Shown here: positions 10,992 to 22,063 of the stretch, piece after piece
Position numbering within the stretch: the stretch's first letter is position 1
Layout: the number at the start of each line of letters is the position of its first letter
NCBI GenBank assembly: GCA_026122225.1
Contig: JANEZZ010001389.1
Span: forward strand, 222,555 to 286,554
Length of the DNA: 64,000 nucleotides
Direction of reading: 5' to 3'
Source of the DNA: Heloderma charlesbogerti
Lineage: Eukaryota > Chordata > Lepidosauria > Squamata > Helodermatidae
Made by a program: the position numbers and the translations under genes
The notes under the pieces: model-generated
Databases searched by the model: none
The model's input: only the letters and a program-made list of their open reading frames with translations
Told to the model about the DNA's origin: nothing

Positions 10992-13900
10992 GTGGGCAGG
11001 TGAATTTCTGTCTAAATATGGTGCCAAGAGGGTTCAGCCATTCTATACCAATGCTGGATGCCATATTTGAAAGGGACCCTGTGCTAAACTGCACGGACCA
11101 CTTAATGTGGAGGGAGATCACCTCAGGGTGATTTGTCACAGATGACATTGTTGCCAATCTGCAGCCAACCAGCAGCTTCCCTCTTGAACAGCCACATTTT
11201 CCGAAAATCCTTTTAGTCTGGATTTCTTACTTAAAGCGGCTCCAGGTGGTTCCCGTGCAGCATGCCCCGTCCCCCTACATTAAATCCTGGGCATGCCTTT
11301 GTGATTTGGCTGTGACCAGGCAGTGATGTGGTCAAGGGGTGGGGCAGCCCCTTCCCCCCTTCAGTCTTTTCCCCCTTGGCATTAGGGTGCACATTCAGCA
11401 GACTGTGTTTCCCCTTCAGAATACTGCACCTGCACATTTTTGAGGAGTCCAGGTCACGAGGTGTTTGCTTTTGCCAGTCAGAGGGACTAGCCTGCCTTTC
11501 CCATTCATAAAAGCATTACAGTGCTGTTCCTAGCCTACAGGACTGTGCAGTAGTAGCTTTCGTCATCCACAGTAATTATCACCTATTTCCCATTCATGAA
11601 AGCACACTTTCTGCTCTCCCCCAATCAACGTCCAGTCAGTTAAGTTTGAATGTGATCCTGGTATGAGATTGAGCAACATCACACATAACCAGAAATGCCA
11701 GGCTATACAGAGGATTGGGGGGGGGGGACCGATGAAAGCGGGTTTTTAGGCGCTATATACTCCACTTTTCCTGCTTGGTGAGCTTCTGATGGAACAATGC
11801 GATTTCAAGAAAATCAGCATATAACCAGAAAGTGCTTCTTATTCCATTTCCATCAAGATGGAACCTTTGCCCCCATCCCCATGCACTGCATTTTCCTCTG
11901 AAGTCACCCACCTTCCTGGGTGGAGATGGTCCCTTCTGCGCAGGGAGCACAGTCATAGCAGCAAACCAGCTTTCCTTCCTGAACCACCTTGACGAATCCA
12001 GGGTGACAACTTTCCACACACCTCCCTCGAGGCAGGGGCTAAGCACAGAAACAAGGACCAGGGAGGGAAATGTCTTAGGGCCAATTTAGCTAAATGAATG
12101 AGAGACAGAGTTGAAAGGACCCCAAAGGGCATCTTGGATTGAACAAGAAGCCTATAACTAAGCCTAAGCATAAACAACTGAAACACTTGCTTGTTTCTGC
12201 TCTCATGGGGCTTCTCCTCCTCTTCATCTTGTGTTCCTGTTGTGTCCAGTTTTAAGTAACCTCCCCTCTTATAATCCATAAAGTCCTATAGAGGCTGGTG
12301 GTCCTATATAAATGGACCAATAGTTTAAGTCCGAAGTAACCTGCAGCCTGTGTTTGAAGGGAATCCACCTCGATTAGGGAAGGCTGACCTGGAACCTGTT
12401 ACATTGTCCCCACCTGGTTGAGCCATCTGGGCCACACAATGGAATCCTGGTCAATGGTGAACTTCTGGCCTGCTCTGGATCCCCGTCTTTCCATACTCCC
12501 AAATTTCACTCTGAGAACAGAGCTATTGGGAAACTTCACCCAGTTCACGATGTCAAAGTCAGCTGCCAGCAATCCCTTCTCATCCAAATATATCTCATCC
12601 ATAGAAGTATTATAAAAATTGGGGTTTATGAGGAAAGGGTGAAGCTAGAATGGTAGAGAAACACCAGCATAGTTGAAACAAGAAACCACACTCGATTTCT
12701 CAGTTCTGCCCATATCACTCTGGAATCTCCTATCACTCAGGGTGGTTCCTTCCAGCCTCAAGTGGGGGAGCTGACCCTTGATTCTCGCAAACAACCTGTT
12801 TTCATCTCTGAATGTCATTTGTGTGCTTTAGCAGTTTTGGGGAGCTGAGTCCTACGCAAACCCTGCAATCATCATCCGAGGCCCTCCTCCAGGATTCCCC
12901 TCCAGTTATGTTTGGAGAATGCTAAGAAGGCAGACAACCTTTTTGTTTGTGGCCCTCCAGTCTTGGAGCATTGTCCCTAGTGAGTGTCATCCTCAGGCAC
13001 CAGGTTAAGAATTTCCCCTCCTCCCAGTCATTTAACAGCATACGACAGTTTTCATGGAAATGGTTATTTATGTCATGTTTAGATTGCATTTTCAAGGTTT
13101 AAATCTTTTGTAGATTTCCCAGGGAGTTTTGGTTATTGGATGATACAGAAATTTTATAAATAACAATAAAATAAAACACAATTAGGCATAAAATTGTGCT
13201 GTGATCTCCATCACCACATTTTCTTATATTGTCATCTTCTAAATCCAAGGCAATCATACTGGAATTCCACAGTCCATAAACATGTTCAGTAGAGATATCT
13301 GTGATGGGAAATGGAATACCTGCCATGGCTGTAGCCTTTGAATGTCCAGCCTGTCTCCTTCCTCCCACAGCATCTTCTTGGATTCTGAAGAATAAGCAGC
13401 ATCTATGGCATGGGCCACAGCCTGGACAGAGTTGTAAATGATGTAGCTGTCTGCAGACAGGATCCTCTCCATGTCCTCTTGGGGAAGGGCCTCCAGTTTC
13501 TCATTCTCTCTGCATCTCATCCAGCCTTTCACGGACAATGCATGCTTTGAATAAGAACAACTAAAAGCCTTCTCCACAAACGTCTTGACAGAAGAGTAAA
13601 AGTGTGAAAAATCATTATAGACATTTTTTTTACTTTTTATATAAAAGGAGAATATACCACTAATACGTTGGGCATCCAGATCAGTAGACTTTAATTCCAA
13701 GGTGATGTCCCACAAAGCTGTGACAATCCAGACTTGCCCCACAAGTGGTTTTATGAACAATGCAAACAATCTTTGCATAATGTACATTCCGTTTAAGAAG
13801 GACGTTGTCTCTGCACAATAAACCATGACATTGACTTGTCTCCACTTGTGCACTGGAACCTGACCCAATGCCATTTGGCCCTTATTTGGTCCTGTGATTC

Positions 13901-16900
13901 TTTGTGAGGATGCAACACAAACAGCATTCCTGTTGAGCTCATGGGTCAAGGTCCTTATGAATCTCTCTCCATTGTCGTTGTCTGGGGCAATGAGACCAAC
14001 CCATGTCCATCTGAAATGCAGGAGCAGTTTGACAATCCCCAAGTACTGGGTTCCTTCTTTGGGGACTGTTTGGTAGAAAAAAGGCAACTGAGTTTTATCA
14101 CTCAGAATATGAGAAACAAAAGCATAAGTGACCTGGAAAAGAAAGGAAGAGAAGGATGGTTTATTTTGTTGTAAAATCAGATTTCAGTTCTTCATTGGAC
14201 ATTTCAGAAATCTGACCAGCTAACATCTTTTGACTGGAAATTATTTGTGCCATACTTCAATTCAATTGAAAAAAACAGTCTGAATTTTATGGCAAATGCA
14301 GGGTTCAGGCCTCATAATGATGGTATACAAAAAAAAAAGGAAGATTCCCTAACGTTAGGGCTATCTCCTTAGCCTTCATGAAGGAAGCCACTTTCCCAGC
14401 AGTACTTAATGTGGCCAAGAAACAGAACCCAGAATAGAAGCACACTTGATCCTCAGGTGACAGCTGCCTTGTATTCCCCCCGCCCCACTGGTGTCTCTAG
14501 GTCCCAGTTGCTTTCTTAGCTATAAGCATATGAATGCAGAGCAATGCATAGATGATGTTAATCATATAATTTCCCCTGAGTACAGGATCACCAGCATGGT
14601 TAACGGGCAGAGTTAAGGGAGCTATTAGGGAAAAGACAGACAGCTTCCTTCAGAAAATGGAAGTCTTGACCAAGTGAGGAAAATAAAAGGCAGCACAAGC
14701 TTGCCCAAAGGCAATGCAAGAAGATAATAAGGGATGCAAAAAAGCATTTTGAGGAGCATATCACTAACAACATCAAGGCCAACAATAAAGAATCCTTTAA
14801 ATGTATCAGAAACAGAAAACCAACTAGCGAGGCAGTTGGAAAATTGGATGACAATGGAGTTAAAGGAGTACTGAAGGAGGACAAGAAGATTGAAGAGAAG
14901 CTGAATTAATTCGTTTCATCCGTCTTCACTGCAGAAGATATAGGACAGATACCTGTGTCTGAACTGATATTTTTCAGGAAGGGAGTCTGAGGAACTGAGG
15001 CAATTAGTGGTGACCAAAGATGAAGTTCTCAAAACAAAAGCAAATAAATCACTGGGCCCAGATGTTATACATCCTAGAATTCTCAAAGAACTCAAATCTG
15101 AAATTGATGACCTTCTAACCAAAACGTTCTGCATGTCCCTAAGAACAGTCTCTATAACAGAGGCCCGGAAGATGGCCAAAGTAACACCAGTTTTCAAAAA
15201 GTGATCCTAGGGGATCCAGGAAAGTACAGGCCAGTTAGCTTAATGTCCGTTCTGGGTAAATTGGTTGGAGGCATTATTAAAGATAAAATTAGTAAGCATA
15301 TAGAAGGACAAGCCCTGCTGAAAAAGAATCAACACGGCTTCTGCAAAGGTAAGTTAGTCTAACTAACATTTTAGAGCTCTTTGAGAGTGTCAGTAAACAT
15401 GTAGATGGGGTGATGCTCTGACTTGGATTCCTGCATTGAGCAGGGGGTTGGACTCGATGGCCTTGTAGGCCCCTTCCAACCCTACCACTATTCTATGATT
15501 CTGTGATCCGGTAGACATTGTTTACCTGGACTTCCAAAAGGCTTTTGATAAACTCCCCCTCACCAAAGACTCCTGAGAAAACTTAGCAGTCATGGTATAA
15601 GAGGACAGGTCCACTTAGGGATCAGTAACTGGTTAAAGAACAGAAAGCAGACAGGAGGAATAAATGGGAAATTCTCCTAATAGAGGGAAATAAATAGTGG
15701 GGTCCCACAGTCATCTGTATTTGAACCAATGCTTTTCAAGCTGTTCATAAATGATCTGAAATTCAGAGTCAGCAGTGAAGTGAACAAGTTTGTGGATGAC
15801 ACCAACTTATTTTAGTTATTTAGGGTGGTTAAAACAAAAAGGGATAGTGAAGGGCTCCAAAAGGATATCTCCAAACTGGGTGAATGGGCATCTAAATGGC
15901 AAATGTGGTTCAATGTAAGCAAATGTAAAGTGATGAACATTGGGGCAAAAAAAAAAATCCCAACTTCAAGTATAGCCTGATGGGATCTGAGCTAGTGGTG
16001 ACCAACCAGGAGAAAAGTCTTGGGGTTGTGGCGGACAGCTCAATGAAGATGTCAACCCGGTGTGAGGCTGTTGTAAAAAAAAAAAAAAAAGGCAAACTCC
16101 ATATTAGACGTAACTGAAAAGTGGATTGAGAATAGAACTGCCAACGACATACTGCCCCTACACAAATCTATAGTGTGACCACACATGGAATATGATATAG
16201 ATTTCTGGTCACCGTACCTAACAGAAGATATTGTATTGCTGGGGAAGACAAAGTGCAGAAAAGGGTGACTGAAATGATCATGGGGCTGGAGCATCTCCCC
16301 TCTGAGAGAGGTTGCAGCTAGGGCTAGAATCGCAGCGGGCTAATTTGGGCCACTTTGTGCCTCTTCCGAGGGAAAGCGGAGGGGGCACGAAGCAGCCTGG
16401 AGTAGGTTGGGGGCTCACCAAAGTGTTTGGTGCGCTTCGGCCCTCAGCCCTGTGCCCCCCCAGCGCCTCTAGGTCATTACCTGAGCCACCTGCTCCTCCT
16501 CCATTTTTAAAATGGCACCCTCCTAGAAGTACCTGGAGAAGGTGACGGCAGAGGCAGTGGTAGTGGCAGAGGAGGAGGCGGCCCAGGTAAGCAGCGGGGA
16601 AGGGGCGTGGGGGCGTAGGGGAGAAACCACTTTGGGTTCGGGGCTGAGGCGGGTCGGGTGGCCCCTGAATCTGCCAGAGCCAGATTGGGCCTTCCTCAGA
16701 AGCTGCAAAGTGGCTTCCAAGTGGGATCAGGGGGTCTCTGCACAGCCCCAGTTACAACCGCTGGGATTGCTGAGCCTGGAATAAAGCAGGGTGAGGGGAG
16801 ACATGACAGAGGTCTGCAAAATGATGCATGGTGAGGAGAATGTGGATAGGGAGATATTTTTCTCCCTCTCTCAAAATAATGGAACCCAGGGTCATCCTCT

Positions 16901-19900
16901 AAAGCTTACTAGTAGGAGGTTTAGGACAGAGAAAAGGAAGGGCTTCTTCACATAGCGTGGAGTTAAACGATGGAATTCGCTACCACAGGATGTGGTGATG
17001 GCCACCAATTTGGATGGTTTTCAAAGGGGGCTGGACAAATTCCTGGAGGAGAAGGCTATCAATGGCTACGAGTCCTGAGGGCTATGTGCTACCTCCAGTC
17101 CCAGAGGCAGTATGCCTATGTACACCAGTTGCTGGGGAACATGGGTGGGAGGGTCCTGTTGCAGTCATGCCCTGCTTGTGAGTTTTTAGTCAAGAGCTGG
17201 TTGGTCACCCAGTGAACAGAATGCTGGACTAGGTGGACCCCTGGTCTGATCCAGCATGGCTCTTCTTATGTTCTTATGTCCTTATGTTTCTGCTGTCTCC
17301 TGAGAAACCTGTACGAGGGTCAAGAAGCAACAGTAAGAACCAGACATGGAACAACCGATTGGTTCAAAATTGGGAAAGGAGTACGACAAGGCTGTGTATT
17401 GTCACCCTGCTTATTTAACTTATATGCAGAGTACATCATGAGAAATGCCGGGTTGGATGAATCAGAGGTCGGAATTAAGATTGCTGGGACAATTATCAAC
17501 AACCTCCGATATGCAGACGATACCACCCTAATGGCAGAAAGCGAAGAGGATCTCAAGAGCCTCTTGTTGAGGGTGAAAGAGGAGAGTGCAAAAGCTGGTT
17601 TGAAACTCAACATTAAAAAAACTCAGATCATGGCATCTGTCCCCATCACTTCCTGGCATATAGAAGGGGAAGAAATGGAAGCAGTGACAGATTTTACTTT
17701 CTTGGGCTCCAAGATCACTGCAGACAGTGACTGAAGGCATGAAATTAAAAGATGCTTGCTCCTTGGGAGGAAAGCTATGGCCAATCTAGACAGCATAGTA
17801 AGAAGCAGAGACATCACCTTGCCGACAAAGGTCCGTCTAATCAAAGCTATGGTTTTCCCAGTAGTAATGTATGGCTGTGAGAGCTGGACTATAAGGAAGG
17901 CTGAGTGCCGAAGAATTGATGCTTTCGAACTGTGGTGCTGGAGAAGACTCTTACGAGTCCCCTGGACTGCAAGGAGGTCAAATCAGTCCATCCTAAAGGA
18001 AATCAACCCTGACTGCTCATTGGAAGGACAGATACTGAAGCTGAAGCTCCAATATTTTGGCCACCTAATGCGAAGAGAAAACTCCCTGGAAAAGACCCTG
18101 ATGCTGGGAAAGACTGAAGGCAAAAGGAGAAGGGAATGGCAGAGGATGAGATGGCTAGATAGCATCACGGATGCAATGAATATGAACTTGAGCACGCTCC
18201 GGGAGAGAGTGCAGGACAGGAAGGCCTGGCGTGCTATGGTCCATGGGGTCACGAAGAGTCGGACACGACTGAACGACTGAACAACAACAACAAGTATTCC
18301 TCCCACCATACAGGTTAGAATCCTTGTGGGGAGAGGGTGTGTTAGGGAAGCTTTAACATTTGCACCCCACTGTGGATCCAGGTCACCTATCTTCATGGTG
18401 GGATTGTAGCTCACATTCAGCTTCTCTGGAGAAGGCTTTCCTTTGTTTGGAAGGGACCCACGTAGAGTGAAACTAAACCTGAAAACACCTTCCCCCACCC
18501 ACCCCACACACACCTGTAGGATTTTGTAGATGCCCAACAGGTTTGACATCTGGATGGAGATGTCAGAGTTGGTCCCTTCCACAACAGCCAACAGGTGATT
18601 CTGGCTTCCACATTTGTAGTTGGGAACATTTGCCAGCCCAGGAGAGAGCAGGTCTAGCAAGGCATCTGAAGTCACTCCAGCACTGATATAGTTCTCATAT
18701 ATATTGTAGCCCAAGGTGATGTTGGATAAGAGCCTGGGATTCTGGTTGATCTCCTGAATGGCAAAGAAAAAGGATAGGATCTTCCAGTATTCGGTGTCTC
18801 GTTTCCTGGGGGGGGAAAGGTCACATAGTCATCCTGCTTGCAAAGAAACTGATGTGTAAAGTTGTTGGTTCTTTGACCGCATGAGCCTTTCAGTATATAT
18901 ATGTCTGCAAGACTTTTCCTGACCTTTCCTCATGGTAACAGTGGTCCTGATCCAAAGCCAGGAGCACAACAGCCAATCTCCACTTAATCCTTTCCTTGTG
19001 TTGAGGCATCCATGGAATATTTCCACAGGGTCACTACACATGATCGATTAAAAACAAATACAGTTAATACGTACATTCCAGTGCTCAAATTTGGTATGTG
19101 CCGCCCTGCACACCGAGGGAGAAATAGTGACTGGACAATGGGTTAGGATTAAGGTTCTTTAAATAGGAATTTAGGGGCTCCTTCACACTGGGCTTTTATC
19201 CTGTGATTGAGATTGCTCCTTCATGGAAGTTTGCAGGCTCTTTACATGATGCAGCAATAGGCATCTCCTGCACTGAATGCCCCTTGTTCCCTTTCTAAAT
19301 GGATTGCAGATGGATCCATTCTAAATGGATCACAGCTATCAAATTACCCTATTGTGTTCCACTTCAGTTCCTTCCATAAAAAGAGTTAAAGTGGCAAGAA
19401 GAGGAGTGAAATCACTCAAAGATAATGGAAGACTCAGCTATGGGGGGGAAAGGGGAGAAGGAACAGGAGGGTGGGGGGAAGGAAGCACGTGTAAAGGGAG
19501 TCATGGTGATCCTGCATTTAAAACGGAAGTGCATAGCCCCATTCGCAGTGCAGGATTTTAGGCTGGTGTAGAGATGCCCTAGGAGGATCCATACTGGATT
19601 AGACCAACCATCCACGTAGTCCAGCATTCCGTTCACACTGTGGCCAATGGGTTGCCCATGGGAAACCCACAAGCAGGGAACAAGTGCATCAGCACCCTCC
19701 CACCCATGTTCCCCAGCAACTGGTGTACATAGGCTTACTGCCTCTGATAGTGAAGGCAGCATATAGCCATCAGGGCTAACAGCCATGGATAGCCTTCTCC
19801 TCCAGGAAAAGTTTTAAGCCCTTTTTGAAGCCATCACCATTGTTGGCCATCATCCCATCTTGTGGCTGTGGATTCGGTGCACTGTGTGGAGAAGCCCTTC

Positions 19901-21919
19901 CTTTCACCTGTTCCAAATCTCCCACCAGTCAGCGTCATGGGCTGAGAGCCCGGGTTGCAGCATGATGAGAGCGGGAGAAGAGCCCGGTGCCTTCCTCTGC
20001 CTCTGGACGACCTCTCCTCTCAGCATGCCTGACCGTTGGCAGGGGCTGAGTGGAGCTGAGGCCTGAAACATCCGAAGATGATGTTTCATCTCAGGGAAAG
20101 CTGCACTAGGAGACCACTTCTCATGGCACAAGCTGTTCAGCAGCACCAGGCTGGGGAGGGTCTCTGAAGGGGAGCGGCAGCTTGGTCGTCTTTGCTACAT
20201 CAGTGAAGGTGGAGTGCCTGGATGGGCTTCTGACACAATAGAACAATCAGCGTCTACATTAGAAAATAAATACCTGAATAAATAGTCTCCCTCCCTCCAT
20301 GTGTGTGTGTGTGTGTGTGTGGGGGGGTAGAGTTGCCAAGCCTCAGTTAAGTTGCAGTCTCTTGCAGCTCATCCTGTATTAATTTGCTCTGCATCCCTTT
20401 TGAAATTTCTGCTGTGAGATTTCCATTTGGGGCTACATTCCACAGGGGTATAAGTCACTTGACTCAGGTTTAGCCAACCCCCCCTCCAAAGAGCAACACA
20501 TCCTAGAATATCCGTGTAACAACAGCAACAACAACCACATGAACTCAGTTGCCTAGTCCCCCTTGCATGGGGGAGGTTACTTTCGCTAAAGCTGTGCAGT
20601 CTTTACATTTCTATTGTTCTTGACAGAACTGAAAGCCCGTCACGTCAATTAGGCTATTTTATTATTATTATTCTTAGCCTCAAATTAGCCTCACATTAGC
20701 CCTATGTATATGATCATCATCATTACTTCTTCAATAGTTCCAAGACTCTTACTGTGTGTAGAATGTACTCTGGTATTGTGGGCAGCTCAAAGCTGAGCCA
20801 GTGTCGCTCACAACAACCCTGGGATGTAGCCCACTGTTTCTTATCCCAAACTGCGAATCATGTGAAGTCAAAGGAGCTCTCCCTCCATCCCCCTCTCACA
20901 AATACAGGTAGCAGCAGAAGCATGTCACTTAAATAATAATAAAATTGGACGTGTAGGACACAACAACAGTATCCCTGACAGGTGGACGTCCAGCCTCTGA
21001 TGAATTACCTCACGGGAGAGAGGCCCATCACTACCTGAAGCAGTGTCATTTGGTCCTTACCATACCTTCTGGAACAACAGAGACCAAGCTTGCTCCTTCT
21101 TCTGCATGGCCGCCGTACAGAGATTTGAAGACGGCATTCATCTCTCCCCTTCATCTGTGTTTCTAGTTGGTGAATGTCCCCAGTTCATTCAACTCTTCCA
21201 CAGAGGACTGGGTTTCCAGACTGGCATTTGCAACCTTAATAGGCAGTTATTGGGGTGGGGTGGGGTGGAGAAGTGCTCTGCCCTCTTAGCCACGGCCTGT
21301 GTCTGTTCACATGTCTGAACGTTACAAAGGAAGGACAAAGACCACCCTGTCCTACAACATCTTTAACAGTTCAAAGGAGCCTGGCCAGCTGCACTTTCAG
21401 CTTCTGGAACAGGGCAGGGCTGTTCTCTGGTCAAGTGGTCCTAACTGACCTCACTTGAATTGTCCTGCATGGTGTCACTACACTTTGAACAGTGCACCAT
21501 CAGGCTGAGCAAATAATTCTCTCTTCATGTTGATGGATCCCCAAAGGGAAAATAGGACAGCAATTCCTAACGGGGACAGTAGCTGATAATTAGATGTGAT
21601 CGGAGCTCAATGTCTGTTTGTTTGTTTGATTTCTGTACCACCCTACAGCTGAACCTCATGAAATCAGTAGCAAGTGGAAGAGCAGTCGCTCCATCACAGA
21701 CATAAGGACTTACCGGTAAATTCTGGTAGCGGGAGGCTCATGGAACCTGTATGGATGAAATATCGCATACGTTGCAGAGAGGACCCCGCTGATGAGGAGG
21801 TCTCCTGGCCTGTAATGGTTCAGTGGGCCTCCTGTATCCCTTCCCAACGTCAGGGGGCATTTGGCCCGGAGCATCCCGCAGGTCGCCTGGGGCAGCAGCG
21901 GCAGCGAGAGCAGAGTCAT
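6562..21919 (-). CDS. Vomeronasal type-2 receptor (V2R), complete six-exon gene
   Basis: This is a class C G-protein-coupled receptor of vomeronasal sensory neurons that detects peptide or protein pheromones and prey cues at the plasma membrane. The exons on the minus strand are 21919-21714, 18805-18514, 14132-13320, 12644-12414, 12038-11912 and 7466-6562. Each is bounded by AG/GT and phases agree (2,0,0,0,1), giving a 2,574-nt frame of 857 codons plus TAA. The joined protein has a hydrophobic start ([15 protein letters not shown]), a Venus-flytrap ligand domain (about 30-510), a nine-cysteine domain (nine Cys, about 521-578) and a seven-helix region starting near residue 590, with [25 protein letters not shown] and [18 protein letters not shown]. 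Length and exon layout are those of the V2R family. No stop or frameshift is visible, so the gene is probably functional. The introns are loaded with transposons. Which V2R subfamily it belongs to was not determined. Confidence 0.95.
8878..8929. repeat. Short perfect hairpin in V2R intron 5
   Basis: ATCCACCAGCTGGCCCAA at 8878-8895 pairs perfectly with TTGGGCCAGCTGGTGGAT at 8912-8929, leaving a 16-nt loop. Function unknown. Confidence 0.7.
9085..9583 (-). mobile_element. Palindrome-rich hAT-type transposon, copy 4 (short form)
   Basis: TAGGGGTG to CCATCCCTA is flanked by a perfect 8-bp duplication GCAAACAC (9077-9084 and 9584-9591). At 499 bp it is the shortest full copy, with just one degenerate A module (about 9306-9351) and two B-like hairpins. 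It lies in V2R intron 5 in the same transcriptional sense as the gene, so its terminal AGGTAAGTG (9103-9112 reversed) is a cryptic splice donor in the pre-mRNA. Confidence 0.88.
9776..9822. repeat. Microsatellite (CA)n(GA)n
   Basis: About nine CA repeats are followed directly by about ten GA repeats in V2R intron 5. Confidence 0.95.
10043..10073. repeat. (GT)n microsatellite, left half
   Basis: An uninterrupted GT run abuts the left end of the hAT-type element at 10074 and resumes as (GT)n at 10963-10991, directly after its right end. The two halves were one microsatellite. Confidence 0.9.
10074..10962 (+). mobile_element. Palindrome-rich hAT-type transposon, copy 5, inserted in a (GT)n tract
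   Basis: TAGGGATG at 10074 to CATCCGTA at 10962 is flanked by GTGTGTGT on both sides. The left subterminal hairpin pairs CCGCCACGGAT (about 10091) with a diverged partner near 10150. A modules lie near 10323-10363, 10449-10488, 10566-10603 and 10663-10703; B modules near 10380-10432, 10510-10553, 10615-10658 and 10712-10757. The block 10510-10765 is itself an inverted repeat centred near 10637. The right end has AAAGGTAAGTGACTTTCG. Located in V2R intron 5, antisense to the gene. Confidence 0.88.
11912..12038 (-). CDS. V2R exon 5: nine-cysteine domain, first part
   Basis: The exon is 127 nt, acceptor TGTGCTTAG and donor GAAG/GTGGGT. It encodes [15 protein letters not shown], then [15 protein letters not shown], contributing six of the nine cysteines. 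It enters in phase 0 and leaves one base (G) that joins exon 6 as an Asp codon. Too short to show as a long open frame. Confidence 0.93.
12414..12644 (-). CDS. V2R exon 4: end of ligand-binding domain
   Basis: The exon is 231 nt (77 codons, phase 0 at both ends), acceptor CCATTCTAG and donor CAG/GTGGGG. It begins [14 protein letters not shown] and contains the family hallmark [20 protein letters not shown] and ends in RWLNQ. Joins exon 3 (QPWQ) exactly as in other V2Rs. Confidence 0.95.
13320..14132 (-). CDS. V2R exon 3: core of Venus-flytrap ligand-binding domain
   Basis: The exon is 813 nt (271 codons, phase 0), acceptor CTTTTCCAG and donor CAG/GTATTC. It encodes [19 protein letters not shown], the conserved [13 protein letters not shown] strand, and ends [19 protein letters not shown] through RLQPWQ. 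No stop or frameshift. Confidence 0.95.
15410..15508 (+). mobile_element. CR1 3'-end fragment nested in the LINE
   Basis: The segment GATGCTCTGACTTGGATTCC through CTATTCTATGATTCTGTGAT is a short CR1 3' end. It separates the host LINE codons for HVDG from those for [12 protein letters not shown], so it was inserted after the host element. Confidence 0.8.
16319..16750 (+). mobile_element. Second hAT-like non-autonomous element, nested in the LINE
   Basis: TAGGGCTA at 16319 and CAGCCCCA at 16743-16750 are imperfect inverted ends, flanked by GTTGCAGC (16311-16318) and GTTACAAC (16751-16758), 6 of 8 identical. Removing the segment restores the host LINE sequence (LQ then LGLLSLE). The interior is GC-rich with no coding sequence, and differs from the palindrome-rich family. 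Confidence 0.6.
17276..18291 (+). mobile_element. BovB (RTE) LINE, 5'-truncated
   Basis: The plus-strand frame encodes the second half of the BovB reverse transcriptase: [45 protein letters not shown] then a stop, and after it [19 protein letters not shown] to [14 protein letters not shown]. The 3' end has the BovB terminus GTCGGACACGACTGAACGAC followed by (AAC)n. One in-frame stop at 17732-17734. It is the same family as the long copy at 53847-57054 and lies antisense in V2R intron 2. Confidence 0.92.
18514..18805 (-). CDS. V2R exon 2: ligand-binding domain, lobe 1
   Basis: The exon is 292 nt, acceptor CCCCCCCAG and donor CAG/GTGTGT. Its first base completes an Arg codon from exon 1. It encodes [32 protein letters not shown] and [20 protein letters not shown], and leaves in phase 0. 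Typical V2R exon 2 length. Confidence 0.95.
19580..19860 (-). repeat. CR1/L3-like LINE 3' end
   Basis: The reversed sequence contains CCCAGCAACTGGTGTACAT-type and CAGAATGCTGGACTAGATGG-type motifs shared with the tail of the LINE at 14590-17272. Lies in V2R intron 1. Confidence 0.75.
20960..21060 (-). repeat. CR1-type 3' end fragment
   Basis: The segment GACGTCCAGCCTCTGATGAA through CCCATCACTACCTGA closely matches 26035-26150 and resembles other CR1 3' ends. Lies in V2R intron 1. Confidence 0.5.
21714..21919 (-). CDS. V2R exon 1: start codon, signal peptide, N terminus
   Basis: The coding part is 206 nt with donor TACCG/GTAAGT (phase 2). The start at 21919 gives [20 protein letters not shown], a short signal peptide followed by CPLT and the V2R-typical [13 protein letters not shown]. 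The frame is open further upstream to 22063, but that part lacks a signal-peptide pattern and aligns with the non-coding leader of the V2R pseudogene at 48.6 kb, so the inner ATG is preferred. Confidence 0.88.
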
Positions 21920-22063
21920 TCCGGACGCGCCTGGCACAGCCTCCGTCTTGCTCCTCTCAGCCAGTTGGAAGGATGGTGAGAAGAAGCCAGAGCCCCCTGG
22001 CAAGACAAAGCCTTCAGTGGCTTTCCCAACACAGATGGAGCCCAACCAGCCAAGGCTTCCCAT

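Larger units (their letters stand above)
14590..17272 (+). mobile_element. CR1/L3-like LINE, decayed, in V2R intron 2
   Basis: Broken reading frames follow the order of a CR1-clade ORF2. They run from a linker (KKAF, NRKPTSE), to the RT start ([20 protein letters not shown]), [11 protein letters not shown] near 15530, [23 protein letters not shown] near 15760, [32 protein letters not shown], and a 3' region with [17 protein letters not shown] and the TGATCCAGCATGGCTCTTCTTATGTTCTTA tail type. It is interrupted by a CR1 tail (15410-15508) and an hAT-like element (16319-16750). Orientation is opposite to the V2R gene. Confidence 0.8.

Noticed and set aside
21920..22063. Extension of V2R exon 1 to an upstream Met at 22063
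   Set aside because: It would place a hydrophilic stretch before the signal peptide, and the same region is leader sequence in the V2R pseudogene at 48.6 kb.
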